From contig JAEWKB010000072.1 in assembly GCA_023386255.1 (NCBI GenBank), positions 1 to 17,225 on the forward strand: DNA of 17,225 nucleotides, given 5' to 3'. Shown one piece after another: positions 8,661 to 15,514 of the stretch; position 1 is the stretch's first letter, and the number at the start of each line of letters is the position of its first letter. The position numbers and the translations under genes are program-made. Below the pieces are notes generated by a model, which searched no databases, was not told where the DNA came from, and was given only the letters and a program-made list of their open reading frames with translations. The stretch is from Bacteroidota bacterium (GTDB taxonomy: Bacteria; Bacteroidota; Bacteroidia; Flavobacteriales; Flavobacteriaceae).

Positions 8661-9392
8661 ATGGACAGTTTTCACTGGACGCAATTATTAAACCCTGAAT
8701 TTTATATCAACCTGACACTAGCGGGTGTGCCAATAGGCATATACGTTGTATTGTTCATTGTTTTTGCTGAAACAGGCCTTTTTGCAGGCTTTTTCCTCCC
8801 GGGAGACAGCCTTTTGTTCCTGGCAGGTATATACAGCAATGAGCTTATGGCCACTATATGGCCTATGGATAATGATTTTATGAATGTCACAGTGCTTTCA
8901 TTATTGGTTGCAATAGCAGGTATAGTAGGCAATACCTTTGGCTACTGGTTCGGCTCTAAAAGCGGGACTTACCTTTATAATAAAAAAGATTCTTTCTGGT
9001 TCAAGAAAAAATACCTCATCAAGTCCCAGGAGTTTTTTGAAAAACACGGCGGGCGTGCTATTATATTTGCACGTTTTCTTCCTGTTATACGTACGTTTGC
9101 CCCAATAATTGCAGGGATAGTGAACATGGACAAGAAAAAGTTTATGTTCTTTAATATCCTGAGCTCTTTCCTTTGGTCATATACCCTGATATTTGCAGGC
9201 CATTATCTTTATGAATTGTTCCAGAACCAGTTTGGCATCGACCTGAAATCGTACATAGAATATATCATCATCATTATAGTACTGGTAACTACCGTACCGG
9301 TTATCCTTAACGCCATTAAGGGTAATAAAGTTACCGAGCAGGAAGCCAAAGAAGAGGCTGAAGATGATGAAACCAACATCATGCCCCGATGA
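8661..9392 (+). CDS. DedA-family membrane protein (VTT/SNARE-associated domain)
   Basis: DedA proteins are inner-membrane proteins needed for membrane energetics and envelope integrity; some members recycle undecaprenyl phosphate by flipping it. The 243-residue protein shows the family hallmarks: Glu37 in FAETGLFAGFFLPGD, Asp49 in the same motif, GNTFGYWFGSKSG (about 92-104), and Arg138 and Arg144 in FARFLPVIRTFAPIIAGI. The two acidic and two basic residues have the spacing of the functional residues reported for E. coli YqjA (Glu39, Asp51, Arg130, Arg136). The C-terminal tail is highly charged (EQEAKEEAEDDE). It follows the symporter gene by 20 bases, and its stop overlaps the next start (ATGA). 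The substrate of this particular member is not known. Confidence 0.92.
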   Translation: MDSFHWTQLLNPEFYINLTLAGVPIGIYVVLFIVFAETGLFAGFFLPGDSLLFLAGIYSNELMATIWPMDNDFMNVTVLSLLVAIAGIVGNTFGYWFGSKSGTYLYNKKDSFWFKKKYLIKSQEFFEKHGGRAIIFARFLPVIRTFAPIIAGIVNMDKKKFMFFNILSSFLWSYTLIFAGHYLYELFQNQFGIDLKSYIEYIIIIIVLVTTVPVILNAIKGNKVTEQEAKEEAEDDETNIMPR

Positions 9393-10501
9393 ACCTAAGC
9401 TACTGGGAACTCAAGGACTGGTTTACAGATGTTGATTTTACCATAGTTGGCAGCGGTATTGTTGGCCTGCATGCGGCGCTAAGGTTGCGGGAGCGTTTTC
9501 CTGAAAGTAAAATACTCATACTTGAAAAAGGCCCGCTTCCACAGGGCGCGAGCACTAAGAATGCCGGCTTTGCCTGTTTCGGGAGCCTATCTGAAATTAT
9601 AGACGACCTGAAAAACCATACGGAGGAAGAGGTAATAAGCCTTATCCAAAAAAGATGGAACGGCCTACAGCTGCTACGGAAGCGTCTAGGCGATGCTGTT
9701 ATAGACTTTAAACCATACGGCGGATATGAGCTTTTCCTTGAAGAAGACACTACAGGATATGAGGAATGCCTTCGCAAAATGCCTTTTGTGAATGAAGTGC
9801 TTAAGCCGCTCTTTAAAGCTGATGTATTTGCCAAAGAAGTTGACCGGTTTGATTTTAAAGGTGTACACGAGTACCTTATCTTCAATCCATTTGAAGCCCA
9901 GATAGATACCGGCAACATGATGCAGGCACTGCTGAAAGAAGCTGTTGCCAATAACATCCTGATACTGAACAGCCAAACGGTTAACGCCTACCACGAAAAG
10001 CAGGACAGCGTGCAGGTGAGCCTGGGCGATTTTACATTCAGCACCAAAAAATTACTGTTTGCAACCAACGGCTTTGCAACATCTATAACCAACGGTGCGG
10101 TAAAGCCTGCCAGGGCACAGGTGCTTATAACAGACCCTATACCCAATCTTGACATTAGAGGAACTTTCCATATTGACAGGGGATATTACTACTTCCGCAA
10201 CATCAACAACAGGATACTGTTTGGCGGTGCCCGAAATCTGGATTTTGATGGTGAAACAACTACGGCTTTTGGCAACACTGATATTATACAGAACCAACTG
10301 GAGAAAATGCTGCGTGAGGTTATACTGCCCGGCACCGATTTTACCATTGCGCACCGCTGGAGCGGCATCATGGGCATGGGCACGCACAAGAATCCTATTG
10401 TACAGCAATTGTCAGATCATGTGTACTGCGGCGTGCGCTTGGGCGGCATGGGCGTGGCCATAGGCAGTATTGTAGGAGCGGAGCTGGCGGAGTTGGTTTA
10501 A
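9389..10501 (+). CDS. FAD-dependent oxidoreductase, DAO family
   Basis: This is a flavoenzyme of the D-amino-acid oxidase/glycine oxidase/DadA-like fold, 370 residues long and probably cytoplasmic. The dinucleotide-binding motif is FTIVGSGIVGLHAALRL (Gly21, Gly23, Gly26) with the acidic end of strand 2 in ILILEKG. ASTKNAGFACFGS matches the FAD-contacting loop of the family. The C-terminal YCGVRLGGMGVAIGS is the second flavin-binding stretch. The substrate-binding middle region is not specific enough to name a substrate; an amine or amino acid is likely on family grounds. ATG at 9389 overlaps the dedA stop by four bases, suggesting translational coupling. Whether the two proteins act together is unknown. 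Confidence 0.88.
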   Translation: MNLSYWELKDWFTDVDFTIVGSGIVGLHAALRLRERFPESKILILEKGPLPQGASTKNAGFACFGSLSEIIDDLKNHTEEEVISLIQKRWNGLQLLRKRLGDAVIDFKPYGGYELFLEEDTTGYEECLRKMPFVNEVLKPLFKADVFAKEVDRFDFKGVHEYLIFNPFEAQIDTGNMMQALLKEAVANNILILNSQTVNAYHEKQDSVQVSLGDFTFSTKKLLFATNGFATSITNGAVKPARAQVLITDPIPNLDIRGTFHIDRGYYYFRNINNRILFGGARNLDFDGETTTAFGNTDIIQNQLEKMLREVILPGTDFTIAHRWSGIMGMGTHKNPIVQQLSDHVYCGVRLGGMGVAIGSIVGAELAELV

Positions 10502-10535
10502 TTTACAATTTTGACAATTTCTAAGGTCTATACTT

Positions 10536-10964
10536 ATGAGCGGCAGTTTTAAATTTCCTCTTATAGCTTTCTCTTCTTCAGTAGTTCATGTAGCAAGGAA
10601 TGCACGTGATTTATTAATTTGCTCTAAAAAAGCTCTTAAAGATGGCTTTTACAAAGATTTGAAAATCGTTGACAGCTGCAGCATGATATATTATATAGAA
10701 AACGCCTCAAAGCTTAAGCCCCATGGCTTCTTTTATGGATATAACATTTTCTTAAATCAAAAAATAGAAGTTGAATTAATTATAAAATTTTATGAATATA
10801 TTGGCCTAAGCGATTTTAAAGAACTCGTTCTTTTAAAATTAAGAGAAAACTTTGTAGAAATTGGCGGAAATTATAATCATATTGCTAATGCAATTAAATC
10901 GTGCACTTCAATTAAAGCAGTTATCAAGCACTTAACTGAATGGTTTTATTCTGAGTACAATTAA
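10536..10964 (+). CDS. Hypothetical protein, very AT-rich orphan
   Basis: I do not recognise this 142-residue protein. It has no signal peptide or clear membrane segment and reads as a small soluble, largely helical protein, rich in Lys, Ile, Phe and Tyr. The C-terminal third is the most patterned: FKELVLLKLRENF, then GGNYNHIANAIKSC and a final helix (IKAVIKHLTEWF). GNYNHIANAI faintly recalls the GNNLNQIA signature of MobC-like relaxosome proteins, but that is far too little to name it. AAGG at 10523-10526 lies nine bases before the ATG and could be a ribosome binding site. By hand count, 10621-10920 is about 29% G+C (86 of 300), while 10381-10440 in the preceding gene is 29 of 60. The composition and lack of relatives suggest a late insertion between the oxidoreductase and mtgA. 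It could be non-functional, but the frame is clean. Confidence 0.65.
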   Translation: MSGSFKFPLIAFSSSVVHVARNARDLLICSKKALKDGFYKDLKIVDSCSMIYYIENASKLKPHGFFYGYNIFLNQKIEVELIIKFYEYIGLSDFKELVLLKLRENFVEIGGNYNHIANAIKSCTSIKAVIKHLTEWFYSEYN

Positions 10965-11017
10965 CATTAAAGATTGTATTAAATCTTCGTAATTTCGCCA
11001 CGCTTAACCCACTGTAT

Positions 11018-11695
11018 ATGTTCAGGAAAATAACCCGCTTTTTATTAAAAGTTTTTCTTTGGTTTATCGTTCTCTCCGTGTTCTCGGTGCTGCTGTTCCG
11101 CTGGGTGCCGGTGCCGGTAACGCCATTGATGGTAACCCGTTCCTTCGAGTACAGCGGCGATGACAAATTTGATACGCAGCACGACTGGGTGCCACTGGAA
11201 GAAATATCACCCAACCTTCAAAAAGCTGTAATAGCCAGCGAAGATGCCACGTTCCTGTCGCATCACGGATTTGATTTTGATGCCATGTACAAAGCGTACA
11301 AGCATAACAACAAGGGCAAACGTATAAAGGGAGGAAGCACCATATCACAGCAAACAGCTAAGAATGTTTTCCTGTGGCAGGGCCGAAGCTATGTACGCAA
11401 AGTATTTGAAGCTTACTTTACCGTACTCATAGAACTGCTTTGGAGCAAGGAGCGCATTATGGAAGTGTACCTCAACAGCATAGAAATGGGCAAAGGTGTT
11501 TACGGCGCCCAGGCTGCGGCACAGTACTGGTACCACAAAGATGCCGCTAAACTAACAAAGCGGCAGGCTGCCGGAATAGCGGCAATACTGCCCAATCCTA
11601 TTAAGTTTAAGCCTGTAAATTCATCAGGTTATATAACCCGGAAAAAAGCGAGGATAATGAGGCATATGCGTTATGTAAAGCTTAACTACGAGTAG
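11018..11695 (+). CDS. mtgA: Monofunctional biosynthetic peptidoglycan transglycosylase
   Basis: This GT51 glycosyltransferase polymerises lipid II into glycan strands on the outer face of the inner membrane, without a transpeptidase domain. The 225-residue length fits the monofunctional class. One N-terminal membrane anchor lies at about residues 8-30. GT51 motifs appear in order: ASEDATFLSHHGFD with catalytic Glu75, KGGSTISQQTAKN, RKVFEAYFTVLIELLWSKERIMEVYLN with the second conserved Glu149, and GVYGAQAAAQYWYHK. The start is the first ATG after an AT-rich gap. A TAATTTCG at 10990-10997 resembles a -7 box, but no good -33 partner is seen. Its stop TAG shares one base with the GTG of the next gene, which implies coupled expression. 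Confidence 0.96.
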   Translation: MFRKITRFLLKVFLWFIVLSVFSVLLFRWVPVPVTPLMVTRSFEYSGDDKFDTQHDWVPLEEISPNLQKAVIASEDATFLSHHGFDFDAMYKAYKHNNKGKRIKGGSTISQQTAKNVFLWQGRSYVRKVFEAYFTVLIELLWSKERIMEVYLNSIEMGKGVYGAQAAAQYWYHKDAAKLTKRQAAGIAAILPNPIKFKPVNSSGYITRKKARIMRHMRYVKLNYE

Positions 11696-12645
11696 TGAAA
11701 CAAGTATATGCCATAATTATATTCCTGTTCATTTCTGTGCAGGCATTTGCTCAAAAGCCTGCCGAAATAGGCATTATTACAGACAACGACCTGTACACTT
11801 CACCCGAAAATGACCAGTACTACACAAATGGGCTGGAACTATACTACCGCTACCTCAATAAGCACAGCAATCCAAAGCTGGCAAAGCGAGTTACCGAATT
11901 CCGTGTGGGGCAGTACATTTACAACCCCCAGTCGGCCAAGCCTGCCGACATTAATTTTCATGACAGGCCCTTTGCAGGATATTTGTTTGCTGAAGCAGGA
12001 ATAAACAAATTTTACTTAAATCAGAATATGCTGAAAATGAATTTTCAGGCGGGTGTTGTAGGCCCCGAGTCGCAGGCGCAGGAAGTACAGGAAGGGCTGC
12101 ACAACCTGGTGGGGTATGATAAAGTGAGGGGTTGGGAATACCAGATACATACAACCTTAGGGCTGCAGGCGCAGGTATATTATTCTAAAAAAGTTATAAG
12201 TGCTAAGTACCATGAAAAGATAGATTTTCATGTTGTTGGCGAAGTTAACGCAGGAACGATTTGGACATCAGTTAATGTAGGCCTCATGTCGCGGATTAGC
12301 CTGGGCGACCTCCTGCTGCCTATGTATGACTCCACCCTGCATGGTGCCGCGCTTGATACAGACCTTGAAAAATACAAAGGCCGCCGCGAGCTGTTCCTGT
12401 ACCTTTCGCCCATGCTGAATTACCAGATATATGATGCCACCATACAGGGCAGCCTGTTCGATGATGACAGTCCCGTAACCTTCCCGCTCATCCCTTTGCG
12501 CTTTAATGCCGAAGTGGGCGTAAAATACCGCCGCAATAACTGGAACCTCTCCTACTCCTTTAACTACCGCGGCAAGGAACTGTCTAACAATGTAATTGAA
12601 GGTTATTACTACGGCTCCATCAACATAGGCTATTTCCTGCATTAA
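11695..12645 (+). CDS. LpxR-like outer-membrane lipid A deacylase (DUF2219 family)
   Basis: LpxR is an outer-membrane beta-barrel enzyme that removes the 3'-acyloxyacyl chains of lipid A. This 316-residue protein has a signal peptide (MKQVYAIIIFLFISVQAFAQ) and then the family motifs: TDNDLY (Asp30, Asn31, Asp32), DQYYTNGLELYY (Thr44), NFHDRPFAGYLFAEAG and GPESQAQEVQEGLHNLVG (His136). Asn, Asp, Thr and His in these motifs correspond to the active-site residues described for Salmonella LpxR. The C-terminus ends in alternating strands and YFLH. The start is GTG at 11695 (TAGTG overlap with mtgA), and it is fixed by the signal peptide directly behind it. Whether it acts on this organism's own lipid A is inferred from the family and not shown. 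Confidence 0.88.
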   Translation: MKQVYAIIIFLFISVQAFAQKPAEIGIITDNDLYTSPENDQYYTNGLELYYRYLNKHSNPKLAKRVTEFRVGQYIYNPQSAKPADINFHDRPFAGYLFAEAGINKFYLNQNMLKMNFQAGVVGPESQAQEVQEGLHNLVGYDKVRGWEYQIHTTLGLQAQVYYSKKVISAKYHEKIDFHVVGEVNAGTIWTSVNVGLMSRISLGDLLLPMYDSTLHGAALDTDLEKYKGRRELFLYLSPMLNYQIYDATIQGSLFDDDSPVTFPLIPLRFNAEVGVKYRRNNWNLSYSFNYRGKELSNNVIEGYYYGSINIGYFLH

Positions 12646-12646
12646 A

Positions 12647-12668
12647 AATCCGGCACGGTGGCCGGATT
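12647..12668. terminator. Bidirectional terminator between the LpxR-like gene and the prolyl oligopeptidase gene
   Basis: A perfect eight-base-pair stem pairs AATCCGGC (12647-12654) with GCCGGATT (12661-12668) around ACGGTG. The A run at 12644-12648 gives a T run on the minus strand, so it is stronger for the peptidase transcript. On the plus strand only TTGTCTTATTT follows. It fills almost the whole 26-base gap between the convergent stops. Confidence 0.75.
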
Positions 12669-12671
12669 GTC

Positions 12672-14840
12672 TTATTTGGTTTTCTTTACAGCATTATTGT
12701 CTTTAAGCGTGTTCTTCAATCCCGGAATCTCATTAAAGCCCATATTATAAAGCGTAAAAGCCTGCACGTCCGAAATTTCAGCAATTGTCTGCGCTATCGA
12801 TTTTCCCGCGCCATGTCCGGCTTTCACTCCAATGCGTATCAGCACCGGGTTTGGCCCCGACTGTTTGTCCTGCAGCTCGGCAGCAAATTTAAAGCTGTGC
12901 GCAGGAACTACACGGTCATCATGGTCACCTGTAGTTACCAGGGTGGCAGGATATTTAACGCCCTTCTTTACGTTATGTACAGGTGAATAGCCCTTCAGGT
13001 AATTAAACATCTCTTTGCTGTCACTAGCAGTGCCATAATCATAAGCCCAACCGGCACCGGCCGTAAAGGTATGGTACCGAAGCATATCGAGCACACCTAC
13101 TGCAGGCAGGGCTACCTTCATAAGATCTGGGCGTTGTGTCATTACGGCACCTACCAGCAATCCGCCGTTCGACCCGCCGCTTATGGCCAGATAATCAGAA
13201 GATGTGTAGTTATTTGCTATAAGGTATTCGGCAGCGGCAATAAAATCATCAAATACATTTTGCTTTTGCTGCTTTGTACCTGCATCATGCCATTTTTTGC
13301 CATATTCTCCTCCGCCTCTAAGGTTAGCCACAGCGTATATACCTCCGTTTTCCATCCACACCGCATTTGAAATACTGAATGAGGGTGTAAGGCTGATGTT
13401 AAAACCGCCATAGCCATAAAGGATGGTTGGATTGCTGCCTTTTCTATCCAGTCCTTTTTTGTAAGTAATGATCATCGGTATTTTAGTGCCATCTTTTGAA
13501 GTGTAGAATACCTGTTCCGATACATAGTCCTCACTTTTGAAATCCACTTTCGGTTTTTGATACACTGCCGACTTCCCTGTTTTTACATCAAAAGAAAATA
13601 TCGTTGAAGGTGTAACATAATTGGTAAAAGCGTAATAGATTACCTTCTCCTCCTTTTTACCTCCAAAACCACCTGCAGTGCCCAATCCCGGAAGCTCAAT
13701 TTGGCGTATAAGCTTACCATTATAGTCATACTGCTCTACTGATGAAACAGCATCTTTCATGTATTCGGCAAAAATATAACCTCCTCCGGTTGATGCCTGC
13801 AGCACATTCGCCGTTTCAGCTATCAGGTCTTTCCAGTTTTTCTGGTGCGGATTGGCAGCATCAACGGTTACAACCTTATTGTTTGGCGCGTTAAAATTGG
13901 TAGAAATATATAAGGTACTTCCCTGGTTGTCCAGTACGGTAATGTCGCTGTTAAAGTTATCTGCTACTGTAATAATTTTGCTGTTTGGGTTGGTAAGGTC
14001 TTTAATATAAAGCTCATTACCCGAAGTAGAATTGGCAGCCGAAATTACCAGGTACCTGTTGTCCTGAGTTACCATTCCCTGTACATACCTCCTCTTTGTA
14101 TCAGCGCCAAAGATGACTTTGTCTTCTTTTTGAGGAGTGCCGAGTTTGTGGTAATACAGCTTGTGCTGGTCGGTCATTGCCGAAAGCTCACTGCCCTTAG
14201 GCTTGTCATAGCTCGAATAAAAAAAGCCCTCATTACCCTTCCAGGATATAGCACTGAACTTTACATCAACAATAGTCTCGCCTATCACTTTTTTAGTAGC
14301 CGCATCCATTACAAACACTTTACGCCAGTCGCTTCCCCCTTCTGATATCGTATAGGCCGCGAGGCTGCCGTCGGTGGTAAATTCAACACCGCCCAGTGAT
14401 GTGGTACCGTCAGCCGAAAAAGTATTGGGATCTATGAATACTTCTTCTTTGCCATTCTTATCCTTCCTGTACAGTACCGACTGATTTTGCAAGCCGTTGT
14501 TCTTATAGTAATAGGTGTAGTTCCCTTCCTTAAAAGGTGCCGAGATACGCTCGTAGTTCCAAAGCTTCTCCAGCCTTGCTTTAATTGCGGCGCGATATGG
14601 TATCTTTTCAAGGTACTTAAAGGTTACCTCATTCTGTGCCTTTACCCACTGTTCTGTTTCGGCAGACCGGTCATCCTCAAGCCAGCGATAAGGATCCTGT
14701 ACCTGTGTTCCAAAATAGGTATCGGTAACGGGTGCTTTTTTTGTTTCCGGATATTTAATATTCACTTTCCCTTCTGCATTTGTTTGTGCATTCATTGTAA
14801 AGCCACAGGCTAAAGCAAGCATTAATGTTATGTTTTTCAT
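12672..14840 (-). CDS. Prolyl oligopeptidase family serine peptidase (S9A)
   Basis: The enzyme cleaves short peptides on the carboxyl side of proline. In Flavobacteriaceae these enzymes are periplasmic, as in the prolyl endopeptidase of Elizabethkingia meningoseptica, which is of similar length. The 722 residues start with a signal-like segment ([19 protein letters not shown]). The S9 N-terminal region (DPYRWLEDD, about 49-57) leads into a beta-propeller (about 90-440) and then the alpha/beta-hydrolase domain. Ser557 in SGGSNGG, Asp641 in GDHDDRVVP and His676 in AGHGAG form the catalytic triad; Arg643 follows the Asp as in the porcine enzyme. [17 protein letters not shown] is the usual oxyanion-hole tyrosine region. 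It is a single-gene unit with its own likely promoter (14860-14867) and a shared terminator. True preference for proline cannot be proven from sequence. Confidence 0.94.
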   Translation of the reverse strand: MKNITLMLALACGFTMNAQTNAEGKVNIKYPETKKAPVTDTYFGTQVQDPYRWLEDDRSAETEQWVKAQNEVTFKYLEKIPYRAAIKARLEKLWNYERISAPFKEGNYTYYYKNNGLQNQSVLYRKDKNGKEEVFIDPNTFSADGTTSLGGVEFTTDGSLAAYTISEGGSDWRKVFVMDAATKKVIGETIVDVKFSAISWKGNEGFFYSSYDKPKGSELSAMTDQHKLYYHKLGTPQKEDKVIFGADTKRRYVQGMVTQDNRYLVISAANSTSGNELYIKDLTNPNSKIITVADNFNSDITVLDNQGSTLYISTNFNAPNNKVVTVDAANPHQKNWKDLIAETANVLQASTGGGYIFAEYMKDAVSSVEQYDYNGKLIRQIELPGLGTAGGFGGKKEEKVIYYAFTNYVTPSTIFSFDVKTGKSAVYQKPKVDFKSEDYVSEQVFYTSKDGTKIPMIITYKKGLDRKGSNPTILYGYGGFNISLTPSFSISNAVWMENGGIYAVANLRGGGEYGKKWHDAGTKQQKQNVFDDFIAAAEYLIANNYTSSDYLAISGGSNGGLLVGAVMTQRPDLMKVALPAVGVLDMLRYHTFTAGAGWAYDYGTASDSKEMFNYLKGYSPVHNVKKGVKYPATLVTTGDHDDRVVPAHSFKFAAELQDKQSGPNPVLIRIGVKAGHGAGKSIAQTIAEISDVQAFTLYNMGFNEIPGLKNTLKDNNAVKKTK

Positions 14841-14859
14841 ATGCGGTCATGTTGATTAA

Positions 14860-14867
14860 CAAATATA
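14860..14867 (-). promoter_or_regulatory. Possible -7 promoter box for the prolyl oligopeptidase gene
   Basis: On the minus strand the sequence reads TATATTTG, a full match to the TANNTTTG consensus, 19 bases before the ATG at 14840. A -33 TTG is not evident at normal spacing; that position falls at the edge of the upstream gene's terminator (14885-14910). The evidence is the match and its position only. Confidence 0.4.
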
Positions 14868-14884
14868 TGAAACAGGCATTAAAT

Positions 14885-14910
14885 AAAAGTGCCCCCGCAG
14901 GGACACTTTT
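14885..14910 (-). terminator. Rho-independent terminator after the lipoprotein gene
   Basis: On the minus strand AAAAGTGTCCC pairs with GGGGCACTTTT with a single mismatch and a short loop, then TTTTATTT follows. It begins nine bases after the lipoprotein stop codon and ends the TonB receptor/lipoprotein operon. Confidence 0.8.
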
Positions 14911-14919
14911 AAATTTCAT

Positions 14920-15498
14920 TTACGGAGCTACTACTGAAACAGGAAAATTCACCTGCGCATCGGTAGCGCCACCCGCGTTGGTAATATTTCCTGATGGTAC
15001 ACCCGGGGCTGTTTTATTAGGCTCATGCCTTAAAACAATGCTTAAAGTACCCGTTACCGGAGTGGCTGATGATGTGTAGGTAAAAGTTAGTCCTACAGGA
15101 TTGCCATCAACATCTTCATCAGTGTAAACAAATGTACCAAGGCTGCCGTTTTGAACATAGAAAATCTGGTGTTCCGCGCCTTCTGCCTCAATCTCTTCAG
15201 TAATGTTGCCCGCAGGGTTTTGAAGCTCGTTAAGAAAAGTAACGCTTCCACTATAGGTTGTGCCTGTTGCGAATGCTCCTGAAACAGAGACTACAGGAGC
15301 ATTAGGCCCACTTCCATCAAGGTCACGTGAGGTTAACACTACAGGCGCACCGCCGCCCATGGGAGTAAATGTAGCGGTAACTGTGGTAATTACTTCTTCT
15401 TCGTTTACAATTTGTGGTGCAGCATCATCATCACCGCAGGAAGATAAAAATGCAACCGATGCAATAAGTGTAAATACTGAAATTTTGATTTTTTTCAT
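14920..15498 (-). CDS. Small lipoprotein, partner of the adjacent TonB-dependent receptor
   Basis: This predicted lipoprotein of 192 residues has the signal MKKIKISVFTLIASVAFLSSC and lipobox LSSC, with lipidation expected at Cys21, followed by the acidic GDDDAAP. The rest is rich in Thr, Val and Gly and looks all-beta, with a strongly acidic patch (NITEEIEAEGAEHQ). The biochemical role is unknown. I recall similar flavobacterial lipoproteins next to TonB receptors being named 'type 1 periplasmic binding fold superfamily', a label that says little. The start at 15498 is chosen because the signal peptide begins there; the longer frame from 15561 would add 21 residues overlapping the receptor gene. 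The start lies 16 bases after the receptor stop, so the two are surely one transcript. A surface or periplasmic accessory role in ligand capture is inferred from position. Confidence 0.85.
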   Translation of the reverse strand: MKKIKISVFTLIASVAFLSSCGDDDAAPQIVNEEEVITTVTATFTPMGGGAPVVLTSRDLDGSGPNAPVVSVSGAFATGTTYSGSVTFLNELQNPAGNITEEIEAEGAEHQIFYVQNGSLGTFVYTDEDVDGNPVGLTFTYTSSATPVTGTLSIVLRHEPNKTAPGVPSGNITNAGGATDAQVNFPVSVVAP

Positions 15499-15514
15499 GA
15501 TAAGATTTATTGAA

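Noticed and set aside
14805..14807. Cys12 of the prolyl oligopeptidase (ALAC) as a lipoprotein lipobox
   Set aside because: The hydrophobic stretch before the Cys is only about eight residues, and the -3 position is Ala rather than Leu; an ordinary signal peptide ending near NAQ fits better.
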